NCBI GenBank assembly: GCA_017849435.1
Contig: JAFIGY010000005.1
Span: forward strand, 124,001-188,000
DNA from: Chitinophaga niabensis
GTDB lineage: Bacteria > Bacteroidota > Bacteroidia > Chitinophagales > Chitinophagaceae
DNA: 64,000 bases
Direction: 5' to 3'
The translations under genes and the position numbers were made by a program. Shown here one piece after another: positions 35,466 through 43,793 of the stretch. Under the pieces are notes generated by a model. That model saw only the letters and a program-made list of their open reading frames with translations, was not told where the DNA came from and ran no database searches. How positions within the stretch are numbered: position 1 is the first letter of the stretch; each line of letters begins with the position of its first letter.

Positions 35466-37136
35466 TTAACTCAAATATTTCCCTACGATCGGCACCCTCC
35501 GGCCCACGCCAAAGGCTTTGGACGATACGCGGATGATAGGGCAGAACTGGTTCCGCTTGTACTCGTTGGTATTCACCATTTTGAGCGTGCGGGTCACCAG
35601 CGCCGCATCAAAGCCCTGGGCAATGATTTCCCGTGGTCCCTGGCGGCGTTCGATGTACTGATAGAGTATCTTGTCCAACACGGCATAGTCCGGCAGACTG
35701 TCGCTGTCCTTCTGATTGGGCCGCAGTTCCGCCGAAGGCGCCTTATCGATAATATTCCGGGGAATGATCTCTTTTTCGCGATTGATGTATTCCGCCAGCG
35801 CGTAGACCTGCATCTTGTATACATCTCCCAGCACGGAAAGACCGCCGGCCATATCTCCGTACAACGTGCCGTAACCGGTGCTGAGCTCACTTTTATTGGA
35901 AGTGTTCAGGAGGATGTAACCGAATTTGTTGGCCAGGCCCATCAACAGGTTGCCGCGGATGCGCGATTGGGTATTCTCTTCCGCCACATTGAAAGGAAGG
36001 CCGTTGAAATAGGGTTCCAGCGTTTGCAGGAAGGTTTCGTAGATATCGTTGATACGGATGATGTTGTAAGGATTATCCAGGTTCCGGGACAAGGCCACGG
36101 CATCATCCACGGAATGATCAGTGGAATAGGGAGATGGCATGAGGATGGCCCTGACATTCTCTTTTCCCAGCGCCTCCACAGCCAGCACCAGCGTCACAGC
36201 ACTGTCGATCCCGCCGGAAGAGCCCAGTATGGCCTGTTTGAAGCCCATCTTCCGGAAATAGTCCCGGATCCCCATCACGATGGCATCGTGGATGCGGTGG
36301 ATGTTGTGGCTGAATACCAGTTCGGTAAGATCAGATGCGGCGTGGAAGGGCATCAGCTGACTTTCGCCCGCTTTAGCTAAAGTATCCAGATCCACATATT
36401 CCATCGCTTCTTCAAAGAAGGGAAGCTGCTTCATGATGTTCCCCTGTGCGTCAAATACCATAGATCCGCCATCGAACACGATCTCCGTCTGCGATCCTAC
36501 CGCATTGCAATAGTACATGGGAAGGCGGTATTTCTTCACGTTGGCGCGGATGATCTCCTTGCGGCTTTCCGCATGGTCGTAATCGAAAGGGGATGCGGAG
36601 AGATTGATCATGACGTCCGGTTGCTGGTTCATGAGCATATCCATAGGGCATATGCGGTAGAGGGGGTTGTCTCCGAGGTTCCAGATATCTTCGCAGATGG
36701 TCACCGCCAGTTTCTTTCCTTTGAAAGGGATCACGTTCCAGGTATAGGCCGGTTCAAAGTAGCGGTATTCATCAAAAACATCGTAAGTAGGCAACAGGGT
36801 TTTATGGATCACCTGCTTCACTTCACCTTCGTAGAGGAACCAGGCGGCATTGAAGAGGTCTTTCCCCTCTGCCACAGGATTCCTGCAGGGACTGCCCACT
36901 AACACCGCCGTACGCTTCGTATAGCCCTTGATCTCATCAATGGCTGCATAACATTTGGTGATAAAATCCTCAAACTCCAGGAAATCCCGCGGAGGATATC
37001 CGCAAACACTCAGTTCCGAGAACACCACGAGATCCGCCCCCTGCTGCTCCGCTTCCCTGACCACGCTGATGATCTTTGCCGTATTCGCTTCAAAATTTCC
37101 GATGTGATAATTCTGCTGGGCTAAAAAGATTTTCAT
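35466..37136 (-). CDS. nadE: Glutamine-dependent NAD+ synthetase
   Basis: 556 aa. Amidates nicotinic acid adenine dinucleotide with glutamine-derived ammonia. The N-terminal nitrilase-type amidase domain has the triad E41 (FSELSVCGYPP), K112 (HKTLLP) and C148 (TICEDIW). The C-terminal synthetase domain has the ATP loop LGSSGGIDSAVTL (about 287-299) and YGTLYGDMAGGLSVLGDVYK. Both active sites are intact, so it is the glutaminase-type enzyme. The TACCTTTG box (37141-37148) is only 4 bases before the ATG. Confidence 0.96.
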   Translation of the reverse strand: MKIFLAQQNYHIGNFEANTAKIISVVREAEQQGADLVVFSELSVCGYPPRDFLEFEDFITKCYAAIDEIKGYTKRTAVLVGSPCRNPVAEGKDLFNAAWFLYEGEVKQVIHKTLLPTYDVFDEYRYFEPAYTWNVIPFKGKKLAVTICEDIWNLGDNPLYRICPMDMLMNQQPDVMINLSASPFDYDHAESRKEIIRANVKKYRLPMYYCNAVGSQTEIVFDGGSMVFDAQGNIMKQLPFFEEAMEYVDLDTLAKAGESQLMPFHAASDLTELVFSHNIHRIHDAIVMGIRDYFRKMGFKQAILGSSGGIDSAVTLVLAVEALGKENVRAILMPSPYSTDHSVDDAVALSRNLDNPYNIIRINDIYETFLQTLEPYFNGLPFNVAEENTQSRIRGNLLMGLANKFGYILLNTSNKSELSTGYGTLYGDMAGGLSVLGDVYKMQVYALAEYINREKEIIPRNIIDKAPSAELRPNQKDSDSLPDYAVLDKILYQYIERRQGPREIIAQGFDAALVTRTLKMVNTNEYKRNQFCPIIRVSSKAFGVGRRVPIVGKYLS

Positions 37137-37140
37137 GGTG

Positions 37141-37148
37141 CAAAGGTA
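37141..37148 (-). promoter_or_regulatory. -7 promoter box TACCTTTG of nadE
   Basis: Exact TAnnTTTG on the minus strand, 4 bases from the nadE ATG; predicts a leaderless mRNA. Confidence 0.4.
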
Positions 37149-37161
37149 CGGGGAAAGGGCA

Positions 37162-37887
37162 TCAAAAATAAACCCCTAACCGCAAAACGAAATTGTTCAC
37201 ATTCACCTTCCCGTCATTCCATTTCGCATTCCTCGTCACATCCACGAACCCGTTCTGGAAGGTGAATCCCACCACGCCGGTGAGCGTTTCCGTCAGCGGA
37301 TATTCCACACCCGCGCCAATGATCATCCCGGCATTGATGGGCGTGATCTCCCGCAATACATTTTCCTTGTCAAACTTCTGCGTTCCACTGATGACGTTGG
37401 CCCTGGCCCGCACAGGGAAACCGGCAAAGCCGCCGAACTGACCGTATATGTCAACGCCGCCGGCGGTGGCTGTTTTGAGTTTGAGGGTGAAGGGCACTTC
37501 TACATATTGCAACCGCAGATCATATTCACTGGGCGCACTGTTGAAACGGCTGAGACCTTTACCCACGGCATATTTGAGCACACTGCCCATATGGCTGATC
37601 TGCAAACCGGAGGCGATAGCATAATTACCGGAAGCATCCAGTAGAAAATCGGCCAGCACACCATAGCTGAAATAGAATTTCCCGCTGTTCCGGTCCACGC
37701 CGGTCTCCTGCGGACGCATTACGGAAGCGCCGGGATCCAGCTTGAAACCCAAACGTACCTTGCGGCCCATGTGGCCGGACATCCGGTCGCTGAAGCTCTG
37801 GGCGGAAGCGCCGTTATACCATGCCAGGCCGGCAAACAGCAGCAGCAAAGATTTCAATAATACGCGCCGATACAATATTTTTACCAT
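37162..37887 (-). CDS. Outer-membrane beta-barrel protein (PorT-like)
   Basis: 241 aa with a signal peptide (LLKSLLLLFAGLAWYNGASA, cleavage near AQS) and alternating-polarity strands typical of an eight-stranded outer-membrane barrel (KFYFSYGVLADFLLDASG, GVVGFTFQNGFVDV, VNNFVLRLGVYF C-terminal strand). It resembles the OMP_b-brl_2/PorT group of Bacteroidota. The ATG at 37887 is chosen. A TATTTTTG box at 37911-37918 lies inside the first codons of the divergent gldB gene. Function unknown; PorT itself works in type IX secretion, but that role is not shown here. Confidence 0.75.
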   Translation of the reverse strand: MVKILYRRVLLKSLLLLFAGLAWYNGASAQSFSDRMSGHMGRKVRLGFKLDPGASVMRPQETGVDRNSGKFYFSYGVLADFLLDASGNYAIASGLQISHMGSVLKYAVGKGLSRFNSAPSEYDLRLQYVEVPFTLKLKTATAGGVDIYGQFGGFAGFPVRARANVISGTQKFDKENVLREITPINAGMIIGAGVEYPLTETLTGVVGFTFQNGFVDVTRNAKWNDGKVNVNNFVLRLGVYF

Positions 37888-37907
37888 TTCTAAAGTTTTT
37901 ACAGGCA

Positions 37908-38951
37908 ATGCAAAAATACCTGAATAAAAATATCCCCGGCCGGATCGGCCTTATCTTGACAAGCTGGCTGCTGCTGACAGGCTGCGGCGGCAGCAAGCCC
38001 CGGATCCCCGATGTCAGCCACATCCCCATCAACGTCACCATCCATCGATTCGATAAAGATTTCTTCAGGATCGATACCAATAACGTTCTGCAAGGGATAA
38101 AATTGCTGGATAATACCTATCCAAACTTCGTTCCTACTTATATACAGCAGATCATGAATTTCGGTCCGTTGTCGGATACGAACCGCCTGCTACAGCCGCA
38201 ACTGGTGAGTTTCCTCACCAATAAAGATTTTCGCGCGTTACAGGATTCCGTGGAAGTGCATTTCAAAGATGTACGGCCGTTGGAAAAGGAGCTCACCCGC
38301 ACATTCCGCCTTACAAAATATTACCTGCCCTATTTCAAAGCCCCGCGGGTGATCACCTTCATGTCTGCGATCGGCAACTACGGCGCGGTTACCATTGATT
38401 CGATCGTAGGGATAGGACTGGATATGTATATGGGCGCAGAATTCCCAGTCTACCGCCTGTTGCCGGATTATCCGGATTACATCATCAAAAAATTTACACC
38501 CGCCTACATCACCGTGAATGTGATGAAAGTGCTTTCCCAGCACTACTTCCCGCAGCACAAAGATGGCAGTAAGCTGGTAGAATATTTCATGGACCTGGGG
38601 GTGCAACAGTATTTCCTGGAGAAAGTACTGCCGGAAACACCCGAATATATCAGGCTCGGCTATACGAAAGAGCAGCTGGATTTCTGTAACGAAAGTGAAG
38701 AGATGATCTGGCAGTATTTCGTTCAGAACAAATTGCTTTTTACTACAGATTGGCAGGAAGTGACGCGATATGTGGGAGAAGGGCCGTCTACACAAGGCTT
38801 ACCGAAGGAAGTACCGGGACAGATAGGCGCATTCGTGGGTTACCGCATTGTGCAGCAGTTTATGAAAAAACATCCGGATATGACGCTGGAAAAACTGGTG
38901 AATACACAGAATGTGCTGGGTATCTTTAATGAAACAAAGTACAGACCGTAG
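37908..38951 (+). CDS. gldB: Gliding motility lipoprotein GldB
   Basis: 347-aa lipoprotein required for gliding in Flavobacterium. Lipobox LLLTGC (Cys at about residue 25). The mature part matches the family in VTIHRFDKDFFRIDTNN, YPNFVPTYIQQIMNFG, the central PDYIIKKFTPAYITVNVMKVL and the C-terminal PGQIGAFVGYRIVQQFMKKHPD with LEKLVNTQNVLGIFNETKYRP (each as separate conserved blocks). The ATG at 37908 is chosen; upstream codons belong to the divergent gene. It is divergent from the PorT-like gene with only 20 bases between starts. gldF and gldG lie 7 kb away in the same window. Confidence 0.9.
   Translation: MQKYLNKNIPGRIGLILTSWLLLTGCGGSKPRIPDVSHIPINVTIHRFDKDFFRIDTNNVLQGIKLLDNTYPNFVPTYIQQIMNFGPLSDTNRLLQPQLVSFLTNKDFRALQDSVEVHFKDVRPLEKELTRTFRLTKYYLPYFKAPRVITFMSAIGNYGAVTIDSIVGIGLDMYMGAEFPVYRLLPDYPDYIIKKFTPAYITVNVMKVLSQHYFPQHKDGSKLVEYFMDLGVQQYFLEKVLPETPEYIRLGYTKEQLDFCNESEEMIWQYFVQNKLLFTTDWQEVTRYVGEGPSTQGLPKEVPGQIGAFVGYRIVQQFMKKHPDMTLEKLVNTQNVLGIFNETKYRP
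37911..37918 (-). promoter_or_regulatory. -7 box TATTTTTG for the PorT-like gene, inside gldB
   Basis: Exact TAnnTTTG on the minus strand, 23 bases before the ATG at 37887 and within codons 2-4 of gldB on the other strand. Confidence 0.4.
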
Positions 38952-38959
38952 GGCGGTGG

Positions 38960-39346
38960 TCAGTTCATCTTGAAAGGAACGACCATCTGGAATTCGGGTA
39001 TTTTTACTTCGAAGAGTTTCTTGTTCAGCTGGTTCTCCATCTGGTAAGTACCGTACATTTTGCCGATTTCCGTACGCAGGTTGGAACCTGACACATATTG
39101 ATAGCTTTCACCGGGAGCCAGCAGCGGCTGCACACCCACAACGCCTTCACCTTCCACCTCGCGGTGAGAACCGTTCGAATCTATGATATACCAGTGCCGC
39201 CTTAACAGCTTGATCGGGAACGTATTGTTATTCTCAATGGTGATGCGGTATGCAAACATGAATTCGCTGCCGATTGGATTGGAATAATCAGGTTGGTAGA
39301 ACGTTTCCACGCTGATGGTGATGCCCTCTGTTACCTTCTTAACCAT
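38960..39346 (-). CDS. apaG: ApaG protein
   Basis: 128-aa fibronectin-III-like beta sandwich. Family features: VTEGITISVETFYQPDYS, FAYRITIENN, LLRRHWYIIDSNG, EGVVGVQPLLAPGESYQYVSG and MYGTYQM. In Proteobacteria ApaG is linked to cobalt/magnesium phenotypes and diadenosine metabolism; its molecular role is unclear. The ATG at 39346 is used; the longer reading adds 49 residues unlike the family. It is convergent with gldB, with 8 bases between stops. Confidence 0.92.
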   Translation of the reverse strand: MVKKVTEGITISVETFYQPDYSNPIGSEFMFAYRITIENNNTFPIKLLRRHWYIIDSNGSHREVEGEGVVGVQPLLAPGESYQYVSGSNLRTEIGKMYGTYQMENQLNKKLFEVKIPEFQMVVPFKMN

Positions 39347-39428
39347 GTGATCAACCTTTAACGTAAAAATAAGGAAAATAACCGCGTTGCAACTTTTTTT
39401 TCCGGGATGGGCTTTTTTTAACGATTCT

Positions 39429-39755
39429 TTAGATGATTTCCACACCGTCCAGTTCCTGCATATTGCTTTCCGCTTGCCTGGCGGCCCTTTCAAAGCGATT
39501 TTCCTGGTATCCGTTCCGCATCCAGTCTATTACATACAACCAGAGGAACCCCCAGAAGCCATGTTCCCTGTATTGCCTGACGTGACGCACCTCATGCCGG
39601 ACCCAGTCCGTTTCCGCCAGGAATACTTCCCGACTCACGCCGTACAAATGGATCACGCGCCCGAAAACGATGGCCACGCGACTGCTGTTCAGCTTCCATG
39701 CTGCTATGCGGGCCAGGCCCGAGTTCTCCCTGATGCGGCAACGGATGATCTCCAT
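39429..39755 (-). CDS. Small HExxH-motif protein (DUF4157-like), 108 aa
   Basis: A compact protein with HEVRH (residues 54-58) followed by RQY, a zinc-metallopeptidase-type helix, and an aromatic stretch FWGFLWLYVIDWMRNGYQENRFERAARQAE. This last part fits the conserved N-x-x-E-x-x-A pattern of DUF4157-type peptidase-like proteins. There is no signal peptide. The HExxH plus downstream Glu layout suggests metal binding, but activity is unproven in this family. It lies alone between apaG and the DUF5777 gene, 12 bases from the latter's stop. Confidence 0.72.
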   Translation of the reverse strand: MEIIRCRIRENSGLARIAAWKLNSSRVAIVFGRVIHLYGVSREVFLAETDWVRHEVRHVRQYREHGFWGFLWLYVIDWMRNGYQENRFERAARQAESNMQELDGVEII

Positions 39756-39767
39756 GTCCGCAATTTA

Positions 39768-40694
39768 CTATCGCCCGAGCGAAAAGCGCCGGGAAATGTT
39801 AAAGCCCCACCTGAACTGTCCCTGCAGCCAGGAAGTAGTGGTTTCGGGGATGAACTGGTTCTCCAATACAGCTGTTGAATTGGTGAAGTTCACGTGAAAC
39901 ACGTGCCCGCCGGTCTCGATCTCCAGTCCTACTCCCAACGGATTATAGAATTCGATGCCCCGGGTCTTGAAATAATCCTTGCTGGCCTGATCCCGGAAGG
40001 GCAGGAAATAATCTACCACCAGCGCCACGCGGTGAGAAAAACGCAGGCGCCCGCCCACACCCAGCGCGAACATATCGTTCATATCCATATATCCAACCCT
40101 GTTACGGTGGATATAGGTGGGCAACAAAGCGAGGGAAAGCCCGTCGCCAAACTTGCGGGCGAGAATGACCTGGCCGGTATAAGTGAGGCGGTGGCTGAAT
40201 TGACTGAAATGCGCGGCGTCGGATTCAACCGGACTGCTTTTCATGGATGTTACCGCCGCATTCCCGAAGAGGGTAACCCCAATGGGTACACGATTATCCA
40301 TCGTCTGCTGCAGTAGTTTGAACTTAGCGAGCAGCTCATACAACTGGGAGAAATTACCGCTCCCTTTAGTACGGCCAAGACCTATCATCAACTGGTCTGT
40401 AATACCATACTCAAAGGCAATACGGATATCCGTGGAGTTATCGATCCCGAAGAAGGTCTTGGCGCCGCCTGCCGAGCCGCCGATATCTCCAAAACGGTGT
40501 GCCACACGAAAGTCCAGCTCCCCTTTCTTGAGCGTTTCGTTGGAGTGGCCGTTAATGATACGGGTGCTTTTGAAAGTAGCGATCACGGGTTGACGATTGA
40601 CAGAATCTTTCCCGAACAGATCGCTAAGATTGTTCTGCGCCATGGCAGCAGGGGCAAAGAGAAGCAAGGCGAACAGCGTACGGAAATGCAGCAT
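39768..40694 (-). CDS. DUF5777-type outer-membrane beta-barrel protein
   Basis: 308 aa with a signal peptide (LLLFAPAAMAQ) and a porin-like barrel. The opening VIATFKSTRIINGHSNETLKKGELDFRVAHRFG is characteristic of Bacteroidota DUF5777 proteins, followed by paired strands (DIRIAFEYGITDQLMIGLGR, HRVALVVDYFLPF). It lies just downstream of a YceI gene and a cytochrome-like lipoprotein on the same strand, an arrangement I recall as recurrent in this phylum. A role with lipid or quinone-linked electron transfer across the outer membrane is speculation. Confidence 0.82.
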   Translation of the reverse strand: MLHFRTLFALLLFAPAAMAQNNLSDLFGKDSVNRQPVIATFKSTRIINGHSNETLKKGELDFRVAHRFGDIGGSAGGAKTFFGIDNSTDIRIAFEYGITDQLMIGLGRTKGSGNFSQLYELLAKFKLLQQTMDNRVPIGVTLFGNAAVTSMKSSPVESDAAHFSQFSHRLTYTGQVILARKFGDGLSLALLPTYIHRNRVGYMDMNDMFALGVGGRLRFSHRVALVVDYFLPFRDQASKDYFKTRGIEFYNPLGVGLEIETGGHVFHVNFTNSTAVLENQFIPETTTSWLQGQFRWGFNISRRFSLGR

Positions 40695-40710
40695 ATTTTC
40701 AGTTTGAATG

Positions 40711-41256
40711 TTATTTGGCAGGTTGATAATCGGCGGCTACGGTCACATCCACTACTTCGGCAATATTCTTCACAACCAGGCTCGGGATCTTGATCTTATG
40801 ATCCGCTACCCGCACTTTGAATTTCGAGGTCACGGAAAGTTTCCCGCCGGCAACGGTAATGGTGCCATTCATCTTATAACTCTTTTCCACACCGTGAATG
40901 TTTAGCGTGCCTTCCACATTTACAGGATAGGAGCCGTCTTTCGTAAGATCCACATCATCGGTGATTTTTCCTTTGAATTCTGCATGCGGATATTTGTTGC
41001 TTTCCAGATAATTTTCGTTGAAGTGTTCCTGCATCAGCTTTTTCCGGAACTGAAAAGTGTTAATGGGGACTTTGAAATATACCGCTTTCGTTTTGAGGTT
41101 GATGGCGGAAACGCCCTGACTGGTCTTTGCTTCGATATCCTCCAGTGGAGCGCTGGAAAAGAAACTGAGGGAAACGTTCCGGCAAGATTGTACATCCTGT
41201 GACCGGCCTGTAAGGCCCCATAACAGTAGGCTGATAATACATAGCAATTGTTTCAT
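40711..41256 (-). CDS. YceI family periplasmic isoprenoid-binding protein
   Basis: 181 aa with a signal peptide (CIISLLLWGLTGRSQ). Lipocalin-like YceI fold: VYFKVPINTFQFRKKLMQEHFNENYLESNKYPHAEFKGKI (matching the family's FxxxxLMdxHmnedylevdkyPt region), VEGTLNIHGVEKSYKM and SKFKVRVADHKIKIP. Members bind polyisoprenoids or amide lipids. It sits 16 bases upstream of the DUF5777 barrel and 35 bases after the cytochrome-like lipoprotein, so the three are likely one operon. Confidence 0.88.
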   Translation of the reverse strand: MKQLLCIISLLLWGLTGRSQDVQSCRNVSLSFFSSAPLEDIEAKTSQGVSAINLKTKAVYFKVPINTFQFRKKLMQEHFNENYLESNKYPHAEFKGKITDDVDLTKDGSYPVNVEGTLNIHGVEKSYKMNGTITVAGGKLSVTSKFKVRVADHKIKIPSLVVKNIAEVVDVTVAADYQPAK

Positions 41257-41291
41257 CCGTTCATAGTTTAGTTTTCAATAGCCGCATGTTG

Positions 41292-41669
41292 TCAGTCCGG
41301 CATCCCCTTTCCGATCCAGCATGCAATGGAATCGCGGGTGGCACGGGATAACGGCGGAAATCCCTGGGACTGCGGCATATCAGCATTCAGACCGGTCACC
41401 CGTAACTGGAATTCGGAACCATATGTACCAATATAACTTTTTAACCGGGCAACACTGGAGAAGTCCGCCTTTACCGGCGATCCCCCGCCCGGATGACAGG
41501 CATAATTAGTGCAGTTAGCCTGTATGATGGCGTATATGCGGGCGCTGCTAACGTTCACCGTATCGCAGCTCAGCCCTTTGTCTTTCGGGGCCGGCGCCTT
41601 CTCGGAAGTACAGCTCCAGCAGCTGATGCAGAACAGTACGAAAATCCCTCCTGTCGATATTGATCTCAT
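41292..41669 (-). CDS. Cytochrome c-like lipoprotein with a CX4CH heme motif
   Basis: 125 aa. Signal peptide with lipobox (FCISCWSC). The motif IYAIIQANCTNYACHPGG holds Cys-X4-Cys-His, one residue or two longer than the classical CxxCH; this variant appears in Bacteroidota and Planctomycetota cytochrome-like domains. The distal MPQSQGFPPLSRATRDSIACWIGKGMPD has the usual Met ligand and final helix. It probably binds one heme in the periplasm. First gene of the likely operon with YceI and DUF5777. Confidence 0.75.
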   Translation of the reverse strand: MRSISTGGIFVLFCISCWSCTSEKAPAPKDKGLSCDTVNVSSARIYAIIQANCTNYACHPGGGSPVKADFSSVARLKSYIGTYGSEFQLRVTGLNADMPQSQGFPPLSRATRDSIACWIGKGMPD

Positions 41670-41779
41670 ACTTTATGGAATTGATGATGTGGCGATTTTC
41701 ATGGATTTGTATACGCAGGCAGACAGGCAACGGTTGCCTTACTGGAAAGATAATAAAGAAAATGAGGGATTCCATTCCT

Positions 41780-41787
41780 TATTTTTG
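41780..41787 (+). promoter_or_regulatory. -7 promoter box TATTTTTG of murF
   Basis: Exact TAnnTTTG match, 9 bases before the murF ATG at 41797. Confidence 0.45.
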
Positions 41788-41796
41788 CAGGCAAAC

Positions 41797-43080
41797 ATGC
41801 TTTCCGTGAACATCGAACAACTTTACGCGGTCTACCGCCAGCATCCTTCCGTACAGACAGACACTCGCAAGCTTCAGCCCGGCGATATCTTCTTCGCATT
41901 ACGCGGGCCCAATTTCAACGGTAACGAATATGCCGCGGCGGCCTTGCAGGCAGGGGCTTCCTTTGCAGTGATCGACGATGCCGCGTACCATACCGTTCCG
42001 GAAAGAATGATGCTGGTGGCCGATGTACTGGATACCCTGCAAGCGCTGGCCTTGCATCACCGGAAGCAGTTCAGCATCCCTTTTATCGCCATCACAGGCA
42101 CTAACGGGAAGACCACTACGAAGGAGATGATCCGTACCGTACTGGGTGCTGCGTTCCGCACATATGCTACGGTGGGCAATCTCAATAATCATATCGGCGT
42201 ACCGCTGACCATCCTCAGCATTCCTGTGGATGCGGAAATGGCGGTGATAGAAATGGGCGCCAATCATCAGCAAGAAATTGCAGGATACTGCAAGGTGGCA
42301 TTACCCACGCACGGGCTGATCACCAACATCGGAAAGGCACACCTGGAAGGCTTTGGCAGCGAAGCGGGTGTTCGTATCGCCAAAGGCGAACTGTACGATC
42401 ATCTGCGGGCGAATGCCGGCACCGTGTTCGTTTGCAGGGACTATCCCTATCTCGTGGAAATGAGCAAAGGCATCCCGCATATCATCACATATGGACGGGA
42501 ACAGGCGGATTACACCGGAAGCCCTTTCCCCGGAACTGCCTTGCTGGAACTGGAAGCCGCCGGCATAGGGCGGATCGCCACTCATCTCGTAGGTGACTAC
42601 AATTTCCCAAACGTGATGGCCGCCATTGCCATCGGCCTGCATTTCAAGATGCGACCGGAACAGATCAGGTCAGCCATCGAAGGATATGCACCCTCCAACA
42701 ACCGCTCGCAGGTGATACAGCGAGGCAGCAATGTTTTCATCATGGATGCCTACAATGCCAACCCCTCCAGTATGAAAGCAGCAGTGGAAAACTTCGCTAC
42801 CATCAAAGCCCCGCAAAAGGTGTTGTTACTCGGCGCCATGAAAGAACTGGGAGAAGACAGCGATCGGGAGCATCAGGCACTTGCAGACCTTTTACAGCAA
42901 CATCCGTGGAAGGCTGTTGTATTGGTGGGCCGGGAGTTTGAAAAGGTACATCATCCTTATGTTTACCTGCAAACGGCGGAAGAAGCCGGCAAATGGCTGA
43001 CAGCGCAGCATTTCGAGCACACATACTTGTTGGTGAAAGGCTCCCGGAGCGTGGGCATGGAAAAAGTAATGCCGGAATGA
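41797..43080 (+). CDS. murF: UDP-N-acetylmuramoyl-tripeptide--D-Ala-D-Ala ligase MurF
   Basis: 427 aa. Adds D-Ala-D-Ala to the UDP-MurNAc tripeptide in the cytoplasm. All Mur-ligase motifs are canonical: ITGTNGKTTTKEM (P-loop, about 99-111), VIEMGANHQQEIAGY, TNIGKAHLEGFGS, FIMDAYNANPSSMKA and LLGAMKELGEDSDREH. The ATG at 41797 is chosen. Upstream codons overlap the divergent cytochrome-like gene, and a -7 box lies 9 bases before the ATG. A second MurF domain exists in the window as a fusion with alanine racemase (49060-51558). Confidence 0.95.
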   Translation: MLSVNIEQLYAVYRQHPSVQTDTRKLQPGDIFFALRGPNFNGNEYAAAALQAGASFAVIDDAAYHTVPERMMLVADVLDTLQALALHHRKQFSIPFIAITGTNGKTTTKEMIRTVLGAAFRTYATVGNLNNHIGVPLTILSIPVDAEMAVIEMGANHQQEIAGYCKVALPTHGLITNIGKAHLEGFGSEAGVRIAKGELYDHLRANAGTVFVCRDYPYLVEMSKGIPHIITYGREQADYTGSPFPGTALLELEAAGIGRIATHLVGDYNFPNVMAAIAIGLHFKMRPEQIRSAIEGYAPSNNRSQVIQRGSNVFIMDAYNANPSSMKAAVENFATIKAPQKVLLLGAMKELGEDSDREHQALADLLQQHPWKAVVLVGREFEKVHHPYVYLQTAEEAGKWLTAQHFEHTYLLVKGSRSVGMEKVMPE

Positions 43081-43095
43081 GGTCCAAAAAAAAAC

Positions 43096-43126
43096 AAACC
43101 TGCGAGTTAAAAAACCCACAGGTTTT
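43096..43126 (+). terminator. Probable terminator after murF
   Basis: Short stem AACCTG / CAGGTT with an A-rich loop and TTTT after it; weaker than others in the window. Confidence 0.5.
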
Positions 43127-43287
43127 CATAACCTATGCCAACTTTAGAGTATCTTAAAAGCCCGGGGGCTTGTATTCTCATATACACTTACTACAACATT
43201 CAACAACAGGAAATGTTCGGGGTGCAGGTTATTTTTTTCGAAAAAATTTCAACTGCCTGATTTCCAAAGCCTATGCTGATGCGGCGT

Positions 43288-43692
43288 TCAGGCTTTTCTC
43301 TCCTGCGTTAATTCAATTAAAATTCCGTTCGTGCTTTTCGGATGCAGGAAACAAACTTGTTTGTTATCCGCGCCCGGCCTGGGTTCCGGATGAACGAGCG
43401 TAAACCCCTCGGCCTCCAGTCTCCTCATTTCCGCATAGATATCATCCACCTCAAACGCAATGTGGTGCACGCCTTCGCCCTTTCTATCCAGGAACTTCGC
43501 GATCGTGCTGCCGGCCTCCAATGCCTGCAGCAACTCTATCTTCGTTTCCCCCTGCCGGAAAAAGGCTGTAGCAACACCTTCCGTAGCTACTTCTTCGGTT
43601 TTGTAACAGGGTGTGTTTAACAATTTCTCGAATAAAGGCACAGATACCGCCAGCGATTTTACAGCAATCCCGATATGTTCCACTTTCAGCAT
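43288..43692 (-). CDS. mce: Methylmalonyl-CoA epimerase
   Basis: 134 aa, vicinal-oxygen-chelate fold, interconverting (R)- and (S)-methylmalonyl-CoA in propionate metabolism. The metal and catalytic residues are visible as H6 (VEHIGIAVKSL), then GVHHIAFEVDDI (His near residue 76), and E in TNGILIELTQE. The N-terminal EHIGIAV and FLHPKSTNGILIELTQ are diagnostic. Monocistronic. A stand-alone B12-binding domain of methylmalonyl-CoA mutase type is encoded 17 kb away (60030-60449). Confidence 0.93.
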   Translation of the reverse strand: MLKVEHIGIAVKSLAVSVPLFEKLLNTPCYKTEEVATEGVATAFFRQGETKIELLQALEAGSTIAKFLDRKGEGVHHIAFEVDDIYAEMRRLEAEGFTLVHPEPRPGADNKQVCFLHPKSTNGILIELTQERKA

Positions 43693-43779
43693 GATGAATA
43701 TTGATTGGGTTATAGACAGCGCTTATCGCTCCATCAGATTATACAATTGGTGCAACCCGGTAAAAATAGAACTTTATCG

Positions 43780-43787
43780 TAAATTTG
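43780..43787 (+). promoter_or_regulatory. -7 promoter box TAAATTTG of the cysteine desulfurase
   Basis: Exact TAnnTTTG, 6 bases before the ATG at 43794; predicts a leaderless transcript. Confidence 0.4.
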
Positions 43788-43793
43788 CAGGTG

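Noticed and set aside
41509-41796. N-terminal extension of MurF by 96 residues
   Set aside because: It would overlap the divergent cytochrome-like gene; the extension is not MurF-like and a promoter box lies at 41780-41787.
43170-43403. 77-aa plus-strand frame between murF and mce
   Set aside because: Half of it overlaps mce antisense, it has no promoter box and its composition is non-coding-like.
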